Shown here: positions 42,185 through 51,008 of the stretch, one piece after another
Layout of the letters: every line of letters begins with the position of its first letter
How positions within the stretch are numbered: the first letter of the stretch is position 1
Source: Burkholderia mayonis
Lineage (GTDB): Bacteria > Pseudomonadota > Gammaproteobacteria > Burkholderiales > Burkholderiaceae
Length of the DNA stretch: 64,000 bases
Direction: 5' to 3'
Assembly: GCF_001523745.2 (NCBI RefSeq)
Contig: NZ_CP013386.1
Coordinates: 1,550,001-1,614,000, forward strand
Made by a program: the position numbers and the translations under genes
Notes under the pieces: generated by a model
What the model saw: only the letters and a program-made list of their open reading frames with translations
The model's database searches: none
What the model was told of the DNA's origin: nothing

Positions 42185-43645
42185 ATGAGCGATTCGAGCA
42201 CGGCCGGGCGGGCCCCGGCGAAGGCGGACCGGATGCCGGCCTCGTTGCAGACGCTTCTCGACGCGGACGACGCGCGCTTCCTGCTGACGCGCACCGGCTT
42301 CTCGCCGCCGCCGCGCGACGTCGCGCATTTCGTCGGAATGACGCGCGCGCAAGCGCTCGCCGAATTGCTCGCCGGCACGCGCACGCAAAGCGTCACGCCG
42401 CCGCCCGACTGGGTGCGCGAGTTGCCGCCGTCGCGCGCGGCGCGCGCCGCGTTCACGCCCGACGAGCGGCGCGCGGAGCAGCAGTTGCGCAACCGCCGCT
42501 ACGACGAGTTGCGCGCGTGGTGGGTGCGCGAGATGCTCGTGACGCCGTCGCCGCTCACCGAGCGGATGACGCTCTTCTGGCACAACCACTTCACGTCCGG
42601 CCAGGACAAGGTACCGTTTCCGCAAACGATTGCGGCGCAAAACGCGCTGCTGCGCGCCGATGCGCTCGGCAACTTCGGCGCGATGCTGCACGGCGTCGCG
42701 AAAGATCCGGCGATGCTGCAGTATCTCGACGGCGCGAGCAATCGCAAGGGGCGGCCGAACGAGAACTTCGCGCGCGAAGTGATGGAACTTTTCACGCTCG
42801 GCGAAGGCCACTATACGCAGCGCGACGTGTCCGAGGCCGCGCGCGCGTACACCGGCTGGGGGCTCGATCCCGATACGCTCGCGTACGCGTTCCGGCCGAA
42901 CGTTCACGACGACGGCGTGAAGACCGTGCTCGGCGAAGCCGGGCGCTTCGACGGCGACGCGGTGCTCGACATCCTGCTCGCCCGTCCCGAAACCGCGCGC
43001 TTCGTCGTTGCGAAGCTGTGGCGCGAATTCATCTCCGATACGCCCGATTCCGACGTCGTCGAGCACGTCGCCGCGCGATTCAGGCAGAGCGGCTACGCCA
43101 TCAAGGCGGCGCTCGCGGGGCTGCTGTCGTCGGATGCGTTCTGGGCCGATCGCAATCGTGGCGTGCTCGTCAAGTCGCCGGCGGAGTTCGTGGCCGGCAC
43201 CGTGCGGCTCTTCGACGTCGGCTATGGCGATGCCGCGCCGCTCGCGAACACGCTGCGCACGCTCGGCCAGAACCTGTTCTACCCGCCGAACGTGAAGGGC
43301 TGGCCGGGCGGCGCGATCTGGATCAACAGCTCGACGCTGCTTGCGCGCAAGCAATTCGTCGAGCAGATGATGCGCGCGACGGAGGCGCCCGGCATGCGCG
43401 CGGCGCCCGGTTCCCACGACATGGCAGGCAAGCTGGCGCCGATGCGTCGAGGAATGCGCTTCGATCTCGACGCGTGGCTCGCCGCGTATCGGACGAAGCC
43501 GCAGGCGCAGCCGGACCTGTCGACGGAGCTGCAGATGCAGCACGCGGTGTTGCCGATTTCGCCCGTCGCGGCGATCGAGGCCGGCGCGACGAGCAGCGCG
43601 TATTTGCAGGCGTTGCTAATGGACCCAGCATATCAACTGAAGTAG
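42185..43645 (+). CDS. DUF1800 family protein
   Basis: A 486-residue DUF1800 protein. Characteristic stretches are DARFLLTRTGFSPPPRDVAH, LTERMTLFWHNHFTSGQDKV, NENFAREVMELFTLGEGHYT and NVKGWPGGAIWINSSTLLAR. DUF1800 proteins are almost always encoded next to a DUF1501 protein, as here (83 bp downstream). The biochemical function is not established, with proposals including polysaccharide or sulfatase-like roles. No signal peptide is visible at the N-terminus, so it may be exported by its partner or act in the cytoplasm. Confidence 0.88.
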   Translation: MSDSSTAGRAPAKADRMPASLQTLLDADDARFLLTRTGFSPPPRDVAHFVGMTRAQALAELLAGTRTQSVTPPPDWVRELPPSRAARAAFTPDERRAEQQLRNRRYDELRAWWVREMLVTPSPLTERMTLFWHNHFTSGQDKVPFPQTIAAQNALLRADALGNFGAMLHGVAKDPAMLQYLDGASNRKGRPNENFAREVMELFTLGEGHYTQRDVSEAARAYTGWGLDPDTLAYAFRPNVHDDGVKTVLGEAGRFDGDAVLDILLARPETARFVVAKLWREFISDTPDSDVVEHVAARFRQSGYAIKAALAGLLSSDAFWADRNRGVLVKSPAEFVAGTVRLFDVGYGDAAPLANTLRTLGQNLFYPPNVKGWPGGAIWINSSTLLARKQFVEQMMRATEAPGMRAAPGSHDMAGKLAPMRRGMRFDLDAWLAAYRTKPQAQPDLSTELQMQHAVLPISPVAAIEAGATSSAYLQALLMDPAYQLK

Positions 43646-43727
43646 CGAACATGAAAACGACGACGAGGCGATGCCGCGCGACGCGGCGAACTGCGGGGCG
43701 CGTCGAACGCAGAACGAGGAAAGCAGG

Positions 43728-44981
43728 ATGAAACGACGGGATTTTCTGGCCTTGGCGAGTCTCGCCGGGGCCGCGGGTGCATCGCTCTCGATGCCGCACG
43801 CGTTCGCGGCTACGGCGGCCGGCGCGGCGTCTGCCGTGCACGGCGCGTTTGCGCGTGCATCGGGCGCCGCGAGCTATTCGAACCTGCTGATTCTCGTCGA
43901 GCTGAAGGGCGGCAACGACGGGCTCAACACGGTGATCCCGTATGCGGATTCGCTATACCGCACGCTGCGTCCGACGATCGGCGTCAAGCGCGAGCAGGTC
44001 GTGCAGCTCGACGAGCGCAGCGCGCTGCATCCGGCCCTCGCGCCGCTCGTGCCGATCTGGCGCGATGAGCGGCTGGCGATCGTCGACGGCGTCGGCTATC
44101 CGCAGCCGAATCTGTCGCATTTCCGCTCGATCGAGATCTGGGATACCGCGTCGCGCGCCGATCAGTATCTGCGCGAAGGCTGGCTCACGCGCGCGTTCGC
44201 GCAGGCGAGCGTGCCGCCCGGCTTTGCCGCCGACGGCGTCGTGCTCGGCAGCGCGGAGATGGGGCCGCTCGCGAACGGCGCGCGCGCGATCGCGCTCGTC
44301 AATCCCACGCAGTTCATCCGCGAGGCGCGGCTCGTGCAGCCCGTGTCGCTGCGCGAACGCAATCCCGCGCTCGCCCACGTGATCGACGTGGAGAACGATA
44401 TCGTCAAGGCGGCCGACCGGCTGCGTCCGCACGCGGGCGCGCCCGCGCTCGCGACCGCGTTTCCGGCCGGGCCGTTCGGCACGTCGGTGAAGACCGCGAT
44501 GCAGGTGCTCGCCGCGTGCGACACGCCGCAGCGCGCGCCGATGCCGGGGCAGGGCGTCGCGGTGCTGCGCCTTACGCTGAGCGGCTTCGACACGCACCAG
44601 AACCAGCCCGGCCAGCAGGCGGGATTGCTGAAGCAACTGGCGGAAGGGCTCGTCGCGATGCGCTCGGCATTGACCGAGCTCGGGCGCTGGAACGACACGC
44701 TCGTGATGACGTATGCGGAGTTCGGCCGGCGCGCGCGGGAGAATCAGAGCAACGGCACCGATCACGGCACGGCCGCGCCGCATTTCGTGATGGGCGGGCG
44801 CGTGCGCGGCGGCCTGTACGGCGCGCCGCCCGCGCTCGCGCGGCTCGATGGCAACGGCAACCTGCCCGTCGCGGTCGACTTTCGTCAGCTCTACGCGATG
44901 GTGCTCGGTCCGTGGTGGGGGCTCGATGCGACGAGCGTCCTGCAGCAGCGCTTCGAGCCGTTGCCGTTGTTGCGCGCGTGA
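43728..44981 (+). CDS. DUF1501 family Tat-exported protein
   Basis: A 417-residue protein with a Tat-like signal (MKRRDFLALASLAGAAGASL, the RRDFL twin-arginine motif) and Ala-rich cleavage region. The DUF1501 core, alkaline-phosphatase-like, contains LILVELKGGNDGLNTVIPYA, VMTYAEFGRRARENQSNGTD and HGTAAPHFVMGGRVRGGLYG (metal-binding His/Asp pattern of sulfatase-type folds). It is paired with the DUF1800 gene upstream and has AGCAGG before its ATG. Function is unknown beyond the fold. Confidence 0.88.
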   Translation: MKRRDFLALASLAGAAGASLSMPHAFAATAAGAASAVHGAFARASGAASYSNLLILVELKGGNDGLNTVIPYADSLYRTLRPTIGVKREQVVQLDERSALHPALAPLVPIWRDERLAIVDGVGYPQPNLSHFRSIEIWDTASRADQYLREGWLTRAFAQASVPPGFAADGVVLGSAEMGPLANGARAIALVNPTQFIREARLVQPVSLRERNPALAHVIDVENDIVKAADRLRPHAGAPALATAFPAGPFGTSVKTAMQVLAACDTPQRAPMPGQGVAVLRLTLSGFDTHQNQPGQQAGLLKQLAEGLVAMRSALTELGRWNDTLVMTYAEFGRRARENQSNGTDHGTAAPHFVMGGRVRGGLYGAPPALARLDGNGNLPVAVDFRQLYAMVLGPWWGLDATSVLQQRFEPLPLLRA

Positions 44982-44994
44982 CGGGCGGCGCGCG

Positions 44995-45918
44995 TCAGCG
45001 GCGCCGCGCGGCGCGCCATGCGATCCACAGCTTGCGGATCGGCGTGAGCGCGAGCCGCTGGTGCAGCACCTGGAAGCCGTCGCGCTCGATCTCGTTGAGC
45101 ACCGCGAGCGCGAGCGCGCCGAGCGCGCGCAGCGTGCGCTGCGCGCGACGCTCGTCGGCGGGGATGCCGGACAGCGACGTGTTGAGCGCATCGCGCGCAC
45201 GCGACGCCTGGAAACGCATCAACTCGGTGTATGCGGGGCTGTAGCGGCGGTTGAGGAGGTCGGCCGCCGTCACGCCGTAGCGCTGCAGTTCGTCGATCGG
45301 AATGTAGATGCGGCCGTGGCGCGCGTCCTGCCCCAAATCCTGTACGAATTGCGCGAGCGTCAGCGCGTGCCCGAGCGGCTGCGCCCAGCGCGCGTCGTCC
45401 GCGGCCGGCCGACTCGCGCTCGCGCGCGCGACGAGCCCCGCGAACGTGCCGCCCGTATGGTCGACGTAGCGGCGCAGGTTCGCGAAGTCCAGATAGCGCG
45501 CCTGCTCGAGATCCATCCCGTAGCCGGCGACGAGCGTCTGAAGCGCGTCGACTTCGCGTGCAATGTCAGGATGGTGCGCGGCGAGCGCCTGCGATACCGG
45601 GTGCGACGGATTGCCGGCCGCGAGCGCGGCGAGTTCCTTTTGCCACCAGGCGAGCTTTGTGTGGCCGATGGTCGGATCGCTGACTTCCTTCACCGTCTGT
45701 TCGAGCTCGCGTCGCAGCGCGAAGAGCGCGGCGACGAGCGGCTGGCGCGCGAGCGGCGCCTGGCGCAGCGCATAGTAGATGCTGGAGCCGGGCGCTGCGG
45801 CTTTCTGCTGGCAGTATTCGTCGAAATTCACGGGGACAGGAACGAGTGGGGCGAGATCGGCTCGGACGGGTGCGGGGCCGTTCGACGGCACGACGTCGCG
45901 GCCGCCTCGCGGAGACAT
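44995..45918 (-). CDS. Squalene/phytoene synthase family protein
   Basis: A 307-residue trans-isoprenyl synthase-fold protein. It contains NFDEYCQQKAAAPGSSIYYA and the second Asp-rich motif FVQDLGQDARHGRIYIP. The first Asp-rich motif (DDxxDE in active HpnD/CrtB) reads FALRRELEQTVKE here, so the usual Mg-binding aspartates are missing. This may indicate a non-canonical or non-enzymatic member, comparable to NDUFAF6-like assembly factors (inference). The ATG at 45918 is used. A GTG at 45831 would begin exactly at the family core and may be the true start. It is convergent with the DUF1501 gene. Confidence 0.7.
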   Translation of the reverse strand: MSPRGGRDVVPSNGPAPVRADLAPLVPVPVNFDEYCQQKAAAPGSSIYYALRQAPLARQPLVAALFALRRELEQTVKEVSDPTIGHTKLAWWQKELAALAAGNPSHPVSQALAAHHPDIAREVDALQTLVAGYGMDLEQARYLDFANLRRYVDHTGGTFAGLVARASASRPAADDARWAQPLGHALTLAQFVQDLGQDARHGRIYIPIDELQRYGVTAADLLNRRYSPAYTELMRFQASRARDALNTSLSGIPADERRAQRTLRALGALALAVLNEIERDGFQVLHQRLALTPIRKLWIAWRAARRR

Positions 45919-46059
45919 CAACGAATTTTAGCATCGCGGCAAGGGAGAGGTCGGCCGCTAGAGACAAGCGGAGGGAGATCGGTTAAAATCTTGCGCTCGC
46001 GCTTTTCGGGCGGTCGCGACAGCGACGCGCAAGCCTGTTCGGCGCAGCATTTTTCGCGT

Positions 46060-46146
46060 GCGTGAGTGGCGAAATTGGTAGACGCACCAGGTTTAGGTCC
46101 TGACGGGAGAAATCCTGTGTCGGTTCGAGTCCGACCTCACGCACCA
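46060..46146 (+). tRNA. tRNA-Leu (anticodon UAG)
   Basis: An 87-base tRNA with encoded CCA. Acceptor GCGTGAG pairs with CTCACGC. The anticodon loop is TTTAGGT with TAG at positions 34-36, the variable arm is long (class II) as in tRNA-Leu, and the T arm has GGTTCGAGTCC. It lies at the left edge of a decayed island, and tRNA-Leu 3' ends are common integration sites. Confidence 0.97.
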
Positions 46147-46155
46147 CCAAAGATG

Positions 46156-46188
46156 AAGGCCACGTACCGCAAGGTGCGTGGCCTTTTT
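46156..46188 (+). terminator. Terminator of tRNA-Leu
   Basis: AAGGCCACG pairs with CGTGGCCTT, followed by T5, 10 bp after the tRNA. Confidence 0.85.
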
Positions 46189-46399
46189 GCCTCTGGTAAA
46201 GGCTACCAGATATCCGGTCCGGATGGGCCAGGGACTGCGCCCCGGAAAAGGGGCGTGGGGAGGACGCGAGGGTTACAGCGTGCTCGCCGGCGAACGCGGT
46301 GCTGAGTAGGCGCTGGACGCGCCCGAGGTCTGAAGTTGCCCCGCTTTGACGGACAGATGTGCAGTAGCAATCGATATGGCGATTTAACCTCCGTTAAGC

Positions 46400-47322
46400 A
46401 GGTAAGTCGCGGGTTGTCCACGGGCGGGCGGCGGGTCGCCTATCACGACCACGACGCTGCCCGGCGATGGGCAACCCGCACGGGGACGCGTTTTTATTTT
46501 TCGTGTGCTCGTCTTCGAATTCGAGCGGTGAACGGTAGCCGATGCTGCTGTGTAGACGGCGCAGGTTGTACCAGCCCTCGAGGAACCAGAACAGACGCGC
46601 GCGCCTGTTCGTGCGTCTCGAAGTGCTCGCGCATGAGTATTTCCGATTCGAGCGTGCCGAAGAAGGATTCATACATCGCGTTGTCGTAGCAGTCGCCAGC
46701 GGTGCCCATCGAAGGCTGCACGCCGGCCTCGCGACAGCGCCTGGACGTATATTGGCAGCCCTGATCGGAATGCAGAATGACTCCGCGAGTGCGACGTTGC
46801 GCGAGCGCCATATCGAGCGCACGCAGCATCAGTTCCGTGTACAGATGATTGGACATTGCCCAGCCTGCGATGCGGCGGCTGAACACATCGAGCACGACGG
46901 CCAGATACAGGAATCCCTCGCTGGTCGGAATGTAGGTGGCGTCGGCCACCCACAGCACGTTCGGCGCTGCGGCGCTGAAGTGGCGACGCACCAGATCAGG
47001 GGCACGCCGTGCTCCCGCGCGTAGGCGCGTAGTGCATCCATTGCCTGCGACTGGCCCCGCACAGGCCCGCCAGACGCATGAGCCGCGCGACTCGCTTGCG
47101 CCCGACATGTGCGCCTTCGCGTTTGAGCTGAGCATGGATACGCGGCGCGCCATAGGTGCCGCGCGAGCTCGTGTGCAGCGTGCGAATACGCGAGAGCAAC
47201 TGCGCATCGCTGCATGCCTGCTTCGACGGCTCTCGCACGAGCCACGCATAGTCGCTGCTGGTGGAGACTCGCAGCAGCCGCGCCATCGTGGCAATGGGCC
47301 AGCGGGCCCGGTTCGCCTTCAT
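46400..47322 (-). pseudogene. IS3 transposase OrfB, twice frameshifted
   Basis: The integrase-like OrfB starts MKANRARWPIATMARLLRVS at 47322, overlapping the OrfA end, with the helical part GTYGAPRIHAQL. It then shifts frame near 47010. The DDE domain resumes with LWVADATYIPTSEGFLYLAV and HSDQGCQYTS, followed by a five-residue deletion, then GDCYDNAMYESFFGTLESEI. Near 46600 it shifts again, the C-terminus FLEGWYNLRRLHSSIGYRSP being in a third frame. No functional transposase can be made. Confidence 0.85.
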
Positions 47323-47633
47323 GAATCCGTACCCTTCGGCGGTACGGCCCCCGTCTCCCGGGCGAACCAGGCAGCCGCGTGAGAGAGTATGTCGCGCTCC
47401 ATCTCGAGTTGGCGCACCTTACGACGCAGCCGAGTCAATTCCTGCCGCCCGGCCGTCGTCAGTCCATCCTGGCGCACGCCCGAATCACGATCGGCCTGCG
47501 CGACCCAGTTGATGATGCTCTGCGCCGTCGGCTCGAACTCGCGCGCCAATTCCTCCGGCGTACGTCCTGCCTTCACTCGCTCCACCATCTGCGCCCGGAA
47601 CTCCGCCGGGTACGCTTTCCGATGCTTGCCCAT
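47319..47633 (-). CDS. IS3-family transposase OrfA
   Basis: A 104-residue protein MGKHRKAYPAEFRAQMVERV with helix-turn-helix and a leucine-zipper-like C-terminal helix (RRKVRQLEMERDILSHAAAW). It is intact. Its TGA overlaps the orfB ATG, as normal for IS3 elements that use programmed -1 frameshifting. Without intact OrfB it is likely non-functional for transposition, though it could still bind the terminal repeats. Confidence 0.88.
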   Translation of the reverse strand: MGKHRKAYPAEFRAQMVERVKAGRTPEELAREFEPTAQSIINWVAQADRDSGVRQDGLTTAGRQELTRLRRKVRQLEMERDILSHAAAWFARETGAVPPKGTDS

Positions 47634-47687
47634 GACGGCACCTCCTCTCCAACAAGAATAGGTGTCCGTTTTTGCGGGTCAACTTCA

Positions 47688-48302
47688 CCCGTCGACGCGA
47701 ATGAGCAGCCTGTATCGATCGGCCCGATCGATTTGCAGTTGACCGCCGGAAAAATCGTGTTCGTCACAGGCGGCAATGGCTCGGGCAAGACGACGCTGGC
47801 GAAATTGTTATCGGGGCTTTATGCGGCGAACGAAGGATCTGTGCTGCTGAACGATGTCGCGCTCGGCCTGGATGCGGCCTTGATGCTGCGGCGGTGCGTC
47901 AGCGCGATCCATAGCGATTTTTTTGTCATGCCCTTTGAGACGGCCGGTTCGGCACGAAGCCCGATGTTGAGCCAATGGATTCAGCTGCTTGGGCTCGAGG
48001 ACAAATTGTCCGCGGCGGGCGGCTGGCAATCGGCTCCGCGCCTTTCCCAGGGGCAGCGAAAGCGGCTGGCGCTGGTCAATCTGCCGGCCGACGATAAGCC
48101 GGTTTGTATTTTCGATGAATGGGCTGCGGATCAAGACAAGAGCCGTCGGGAATTGTTCTATCGACGGTTCCTGCCCGAACTGGCGGCGATGAAGAAACTG
48201 GTCATCGTTGTGACGCATGACAGTGACTATTTCGGTGTGGCCGACACAATCGTGCATATGAAAGATATGCAAATTAGCTTTGTCAAGGAGAATGAAAAAT
48301 GA
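47688..48302 (+). pseudogene. Cyclic-peptide export ABC transporter, C-terminal ATPase part only
   Basis: Directly after the IS inverted repeat, 204 codons of an ABC ATPase continue in frame. Present are Walker A VTGGNGSGKTTLAKLLSGLY, signature LSQGQRKRLALVNLP, Walker B PVCIFDEWAADQD and H-loop VIVVTHDSDYF. The DEWAADQD Walker B is typical of cyclic-peptide (SyrD/PvdE-like) exporters fused to a transmembrane half. The transmembrane half and the start codon are gone, removed by the IS. The stop overlaps the MbtH-like start (ATGA at 48299-48302), the usual siderophore/NRPS operon arrangement. Confidence 0.82.
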
Positions 48303-48519
48303 GTTGGGATCATGAAGATACCGAATTAACGTTGTCATCAATCATGAAGAACAGTATTCGATCTGGCCGGTTTGCAAGGCAGTGCCGGATGGCTGGAAAA
48401 CAGTGGGCGTGAGTGGCAAGAAAGCGGTATGTCTCGATTACATCGAAAAGACGTGGATAGACATGCGTCCGTTGAGCCTGAGGCGCGCGCTTGAGGAAAA
48501 CGCGCGCGAATCGAAGTGA
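48299..48519 (+). pseudogene. MbtH-like NRPS accessory protein, one-base frameshift
   Basis: The gene starts MSWDHEDTE at 48299. A single base is missing at about 48326-48328 (the T of a Phe codon), after which the next frame reads NVVINHEEQYSIWP, VPDGWKTVGVSGKKAVCLDY and IEKTWIDMRPLSLRRAL. This is the complete MbtH signature (NxExQYSxWP, PxGWxxV, CLxYIxxxWxDMRPxSL). MbtH proteins activate adenylation domains of nonribosomal peptide synthetases. As written the gene is dead. A sequencing error at one base could produce the same picture. No NRPS gene lies in the window. Confidence 0.8.
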
Positions 48520-48732
48520 GTTTTGATTTGAGTCGATGTTCATCCCGATTGACCATCGTTCTCATAGGGTGAATTCGAAGCGCTTGCGCTGCGCATGCTG
48601 ATCTTGCGAAAGACTGCGCGGCCGGCTTGCCATATGGCGCACTTTGTATTCCGGCCTTTCGCCGATGCGTACACTCGTGCGTCACGCTTTGCGCGCGGCC
48701 AGCGCTCCATATATTTAAATCAATCGACAAAA
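48520..48732. other. AT-rich intergenic piece in the island
   Basis: No gene recognised. It has lower GC than the host average and may hold the promoter of the next gene. Confidence 0.4.
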
Positions 48733-49831
48733 ATGGAATTATTTTGCAACCTCAAATCAATTATTTGTCGACATATCAGCCGGAATTTTTTGCCGGGGTA
48801 TCAGGGTGGTATCGTGCAATTCATCGTGTCCGACGAAGCCGATGGAAAATTTTATGCGGATATTTCAGAAAACATCAGATTTCTTGATGGCGTGTGCGAA
48901 GCGCCGGACGCTGTGGTCGAAATGTCCGCCGCAGTATTTCGTATGCTGATCGGGCAGCCATACGCAACCTTGGAGGATACCGTCAAGGTGACTGGGAATC
49001 GCGCTTTGGTTTCTCTCATCGCTCATGCTGCGCAGCCGGAAGCGGATAGCGGCCGGACCCGCTTGCGCGATCTGACTTTGCAGGTGACAAATCTGGCTTC
49101 GCCCGAGACCGAAGTGCATCGAATGGCAACCATCGATGCAAGGCAATTGATGCAGATATTGCATGGAGGGACGCCGGTGATTCTAACGGCGATGCTCAAT
49201 GCTTCGGGCTGGCGGACGACGTTCGACGAACTCCAGCAAAGGTTTGGCGACCTGCCAGCTCGCTGGACTGGATGCCGATATTCTTGGGGCCACGCTGGGC
49301 CTGTCGACCTTGGGGGCGTTGATCGATGCCACTTTGGATGGCGACGCGTCCGGCGTCTACAGCGGCGGGTGCTTACTGCCCGGGCCCATGCATGAAATGT
49401 TCGAGTTCCCGTTGCTGAACCGAAAATGTTTTACGCGGCCGCAATTATGGATGGGGCGCCGGGATTTCAGCGCATGCACTCGCTTGCATCGTGTTTTTTT
49501 ACATGCATTTATTGGCCAAGTAATAGGCTCAAAGAGATTCGTACTATACAGACCGGACGACGCAGAATATCTATATCCAGGCGCCTGCTTCAATATGTTC
49601 CAGATTGCGAGATTTGATCCATTTCGGCCAGATCTGACGAAGTTTCCACTCGCAAAGCGAGCAAAATCGATCGAGTGTGAATTACACCCCGGTGAGTTGC
49701 TCATTTTGCCAGCTGGATGGTTTCACACGGTGAGAGGCGATGGTGCGGTAATGTCGGTGAACCGCTTCATGCGTGAGGATGCGTGGGCGGTGTTGTCAAC
49801 GCGCAGCGGATTGGAGGCTCGGCAGGGTTGA
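48733..49831 (+). pseudogene. SCP2-like/JmjC (cupin_8)-like oxygenase, frameshifted
   Basis: The first frame (48733 to about 49258) has MELFCNLKSIICRHISRNFL, then an SCP2-like lipid-binding region (IVSDEADGKFYADISENIRF, EAPDAVVEMSAAVFRMLIGQ, and TVKVTGNRALVSLIAHAA). It continues ATIDARQLMQILHGGTPVIL, the entry of a cupin_8 domain. Around 49255-49262 the frame changes, and the second frame carries GLDADILGATLGLSTLG and ends with the distal motif LLILPAGWFHTVRGDGAVMS. The iron site should read HxD, but the sequence is LHRVFLHAF, with the Asp apparently lost with nearby residues. JmjC-like hydroxylases of this layout modify amino acids in NRPS pathways, though the substrate is unknown. Confidence 0.65.
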
Positions 49832-49839
49832 ATCCACAT

Positions 49840-50034
49840 AGGTATGCAGATCTGTCCGCGGAGCACCCGAATCGCGACGAGCGCGCGAGGCTGCTCGAGT
49901 CGGTGCGCACGCGAGGCTTCGCGACCGGCTATCGCGGCTTGCGGATTTCGAAGTCGGGACGGCGCTTCTGGATCGAGGATGTCACCGTCTGGAATCTGAT
50001 CGATCGCGAAGGGACGTATCGCGGGCAGGCCGCG
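49840..50034 (+). pseudogene. MEKHLA-domain protein, C-terminal fragment
   Basis: About 65 codons, YADLSAEHPNRDERARLLES then VRTRGFATGYRGLRISKSGR and FWIEDVTVWNLIDREGTYRG, match the C-terminal end of MEKHLA/PAS-like domain proteins. The normal N-terminal half is absent, and sequence left of 49836 belongs to the island. This fragment therefore marks the right boundary of the foreign segment and is the ancestral chromosome's remnant. Confidence 0.65.
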
Positions 50035-50238
50035 ACCGGTGGACGGACGTCTGATTCGCGGCGGCAGTTCGCCGGGCGCCATTCGCCGTGCGCTGCCGAG
50101 TCGCCGCGGGGCTGGAATTGCACGCGGAGAACGTATCGCTTGGCGAATGCATTGCTCGGCGATCGCATGTTCGAGCGGCCGCCGGGCTTTCTGCTTCCGC
50201 TGCCGCTGCGCATGCGGCTCGCCCGCACGAACAACCGA

Positions 50239-50862
50239 TCAATAAGTCGACCGATAGTCGGCCCCCTGATCGAACCGGTTCTGCCAATGCTTCAGGTATT
50301 GCGCGGCGAGCGCCGGATTGTTCCAGACGACGAGCACGTTCTCCGAATTTCGCGCGGCCGCGGCTGCGCTGTAGTTGAACGAGCCCGTCTCGACATGGCG
50401 GCCGTCGACGACGATGTATTTGTCGTGATGGATCGCATAGCGGTCGATCGTGCGCGTCGGCACCTTCGCGTTGACGAGCAGGTTGAGCGCCTGCTTCGAC
50501 GCCTTCGAGCGATTGCCGTCGTTGTCGACGACGAGCGCGACGTCGACGCCGCGGCGATGCGCGTCGAGCAGCGCCCGCACGACTTTCGGCGACGTGAACG
50601 AATAGCCCGCGAGGCGGATCGACGCGCGCGACGCGCCGATCACCTTCAACACGAGCGCCTCGGCGCCGCCGTCGGGCGAAAACGCGGCTTCGACGACCTG
50701 CCCGGCGGGCGCCTCCTTCGCGGGCGACGGCAGTGCGTCGGCGATCAGGTCGAAGAGGCGGGTAAGCAGCGATTCGGAATTCGTCTTGCTGACGGCGGGC
50801 GGCGCAGCAGACAGGAAAACGGCGGCGAGACACGCGGCGGCGAGCCGCTTTTGCAACTGCAT
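50239..50862 (-). CDS. Phospholipase D-family endonuclease-like protein
   Basis: A 207-residue secreted protein with signal peptide (MQLQKRLAAACLAAVFLSAA, cleavage before KTNSE). One HKD motif IHHDKYIVVDGRHVETGSFN is present, followed by YSAAAAARNSENVLVVW. One-HKD proteins of this size resemble the Nuc endonuclease and helicase-like PLD nucleases that act as homodimers, so it may degrade DNA in the periplasm. Phospholipase activity is possible. An upstream ATG at 50910 exists, but the signal peptide fits 50862. Confidence 0.87.
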   Translation of the reverse strand: MQLQKRLAAACLAAVFLSAAPPAVSKTNSESLLTRLFDLIADALPSPAKEAPAGQVVEAAFSPDGGAEALVLKVIGASRASIRLAGYSFTSPKVVRALLDAHRRGVDVALVVDNDGNRSKASKQALNLLVNAKVPTRTIDRYAIHHDKYIVVDGRHVETGSFNYSAAAAARNSENVLVVWNNPALAAQYLKHWQNRFDQGADYRSTY

Positions 50863-51008
50863 GTGATTCTTGGACGCTCGAAACTGAGGAGGACGAGAGT
50901 GTAACGGCATCGGCGCGATTTTTCGCCGCTTCGCCGAGAACTTTGTGACGTCGAATGAAGAGGCGCGGCGCCGCGCGGCGCCGCATCGTTTCGTCTGGTT
51001 TCGTTTCG

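Larger units (their letters stand above)
46331..47687 (-). mobile_element. Defective IS3-family insertion sequence
   Basis: A 1357-bp element bounded by 25-bp imperfect terminal inverted repeats: TGAAGTTGCCCCGC...ACGGACA at 46331-46355 and its partner TGAAGTTGACCCGC...ACGGACA read inward from 47687. orfA and a broken orfB are inside. The flanking bases (GTC left, CCC right) do not form the usual 3-4 bp target duplication, so one side has been rearranged since insertion. The element truncates a cyclic-peptide exporter gene on its right. Confidence 0.88.

Noticed and set aside
49800..50238. A second copy of the tRNA-Leu 3' end as the right attachment site
   Set aside because: I scanned the region for the GGTTCGAGTCC and CTCACGCACCA strings and did not find them.
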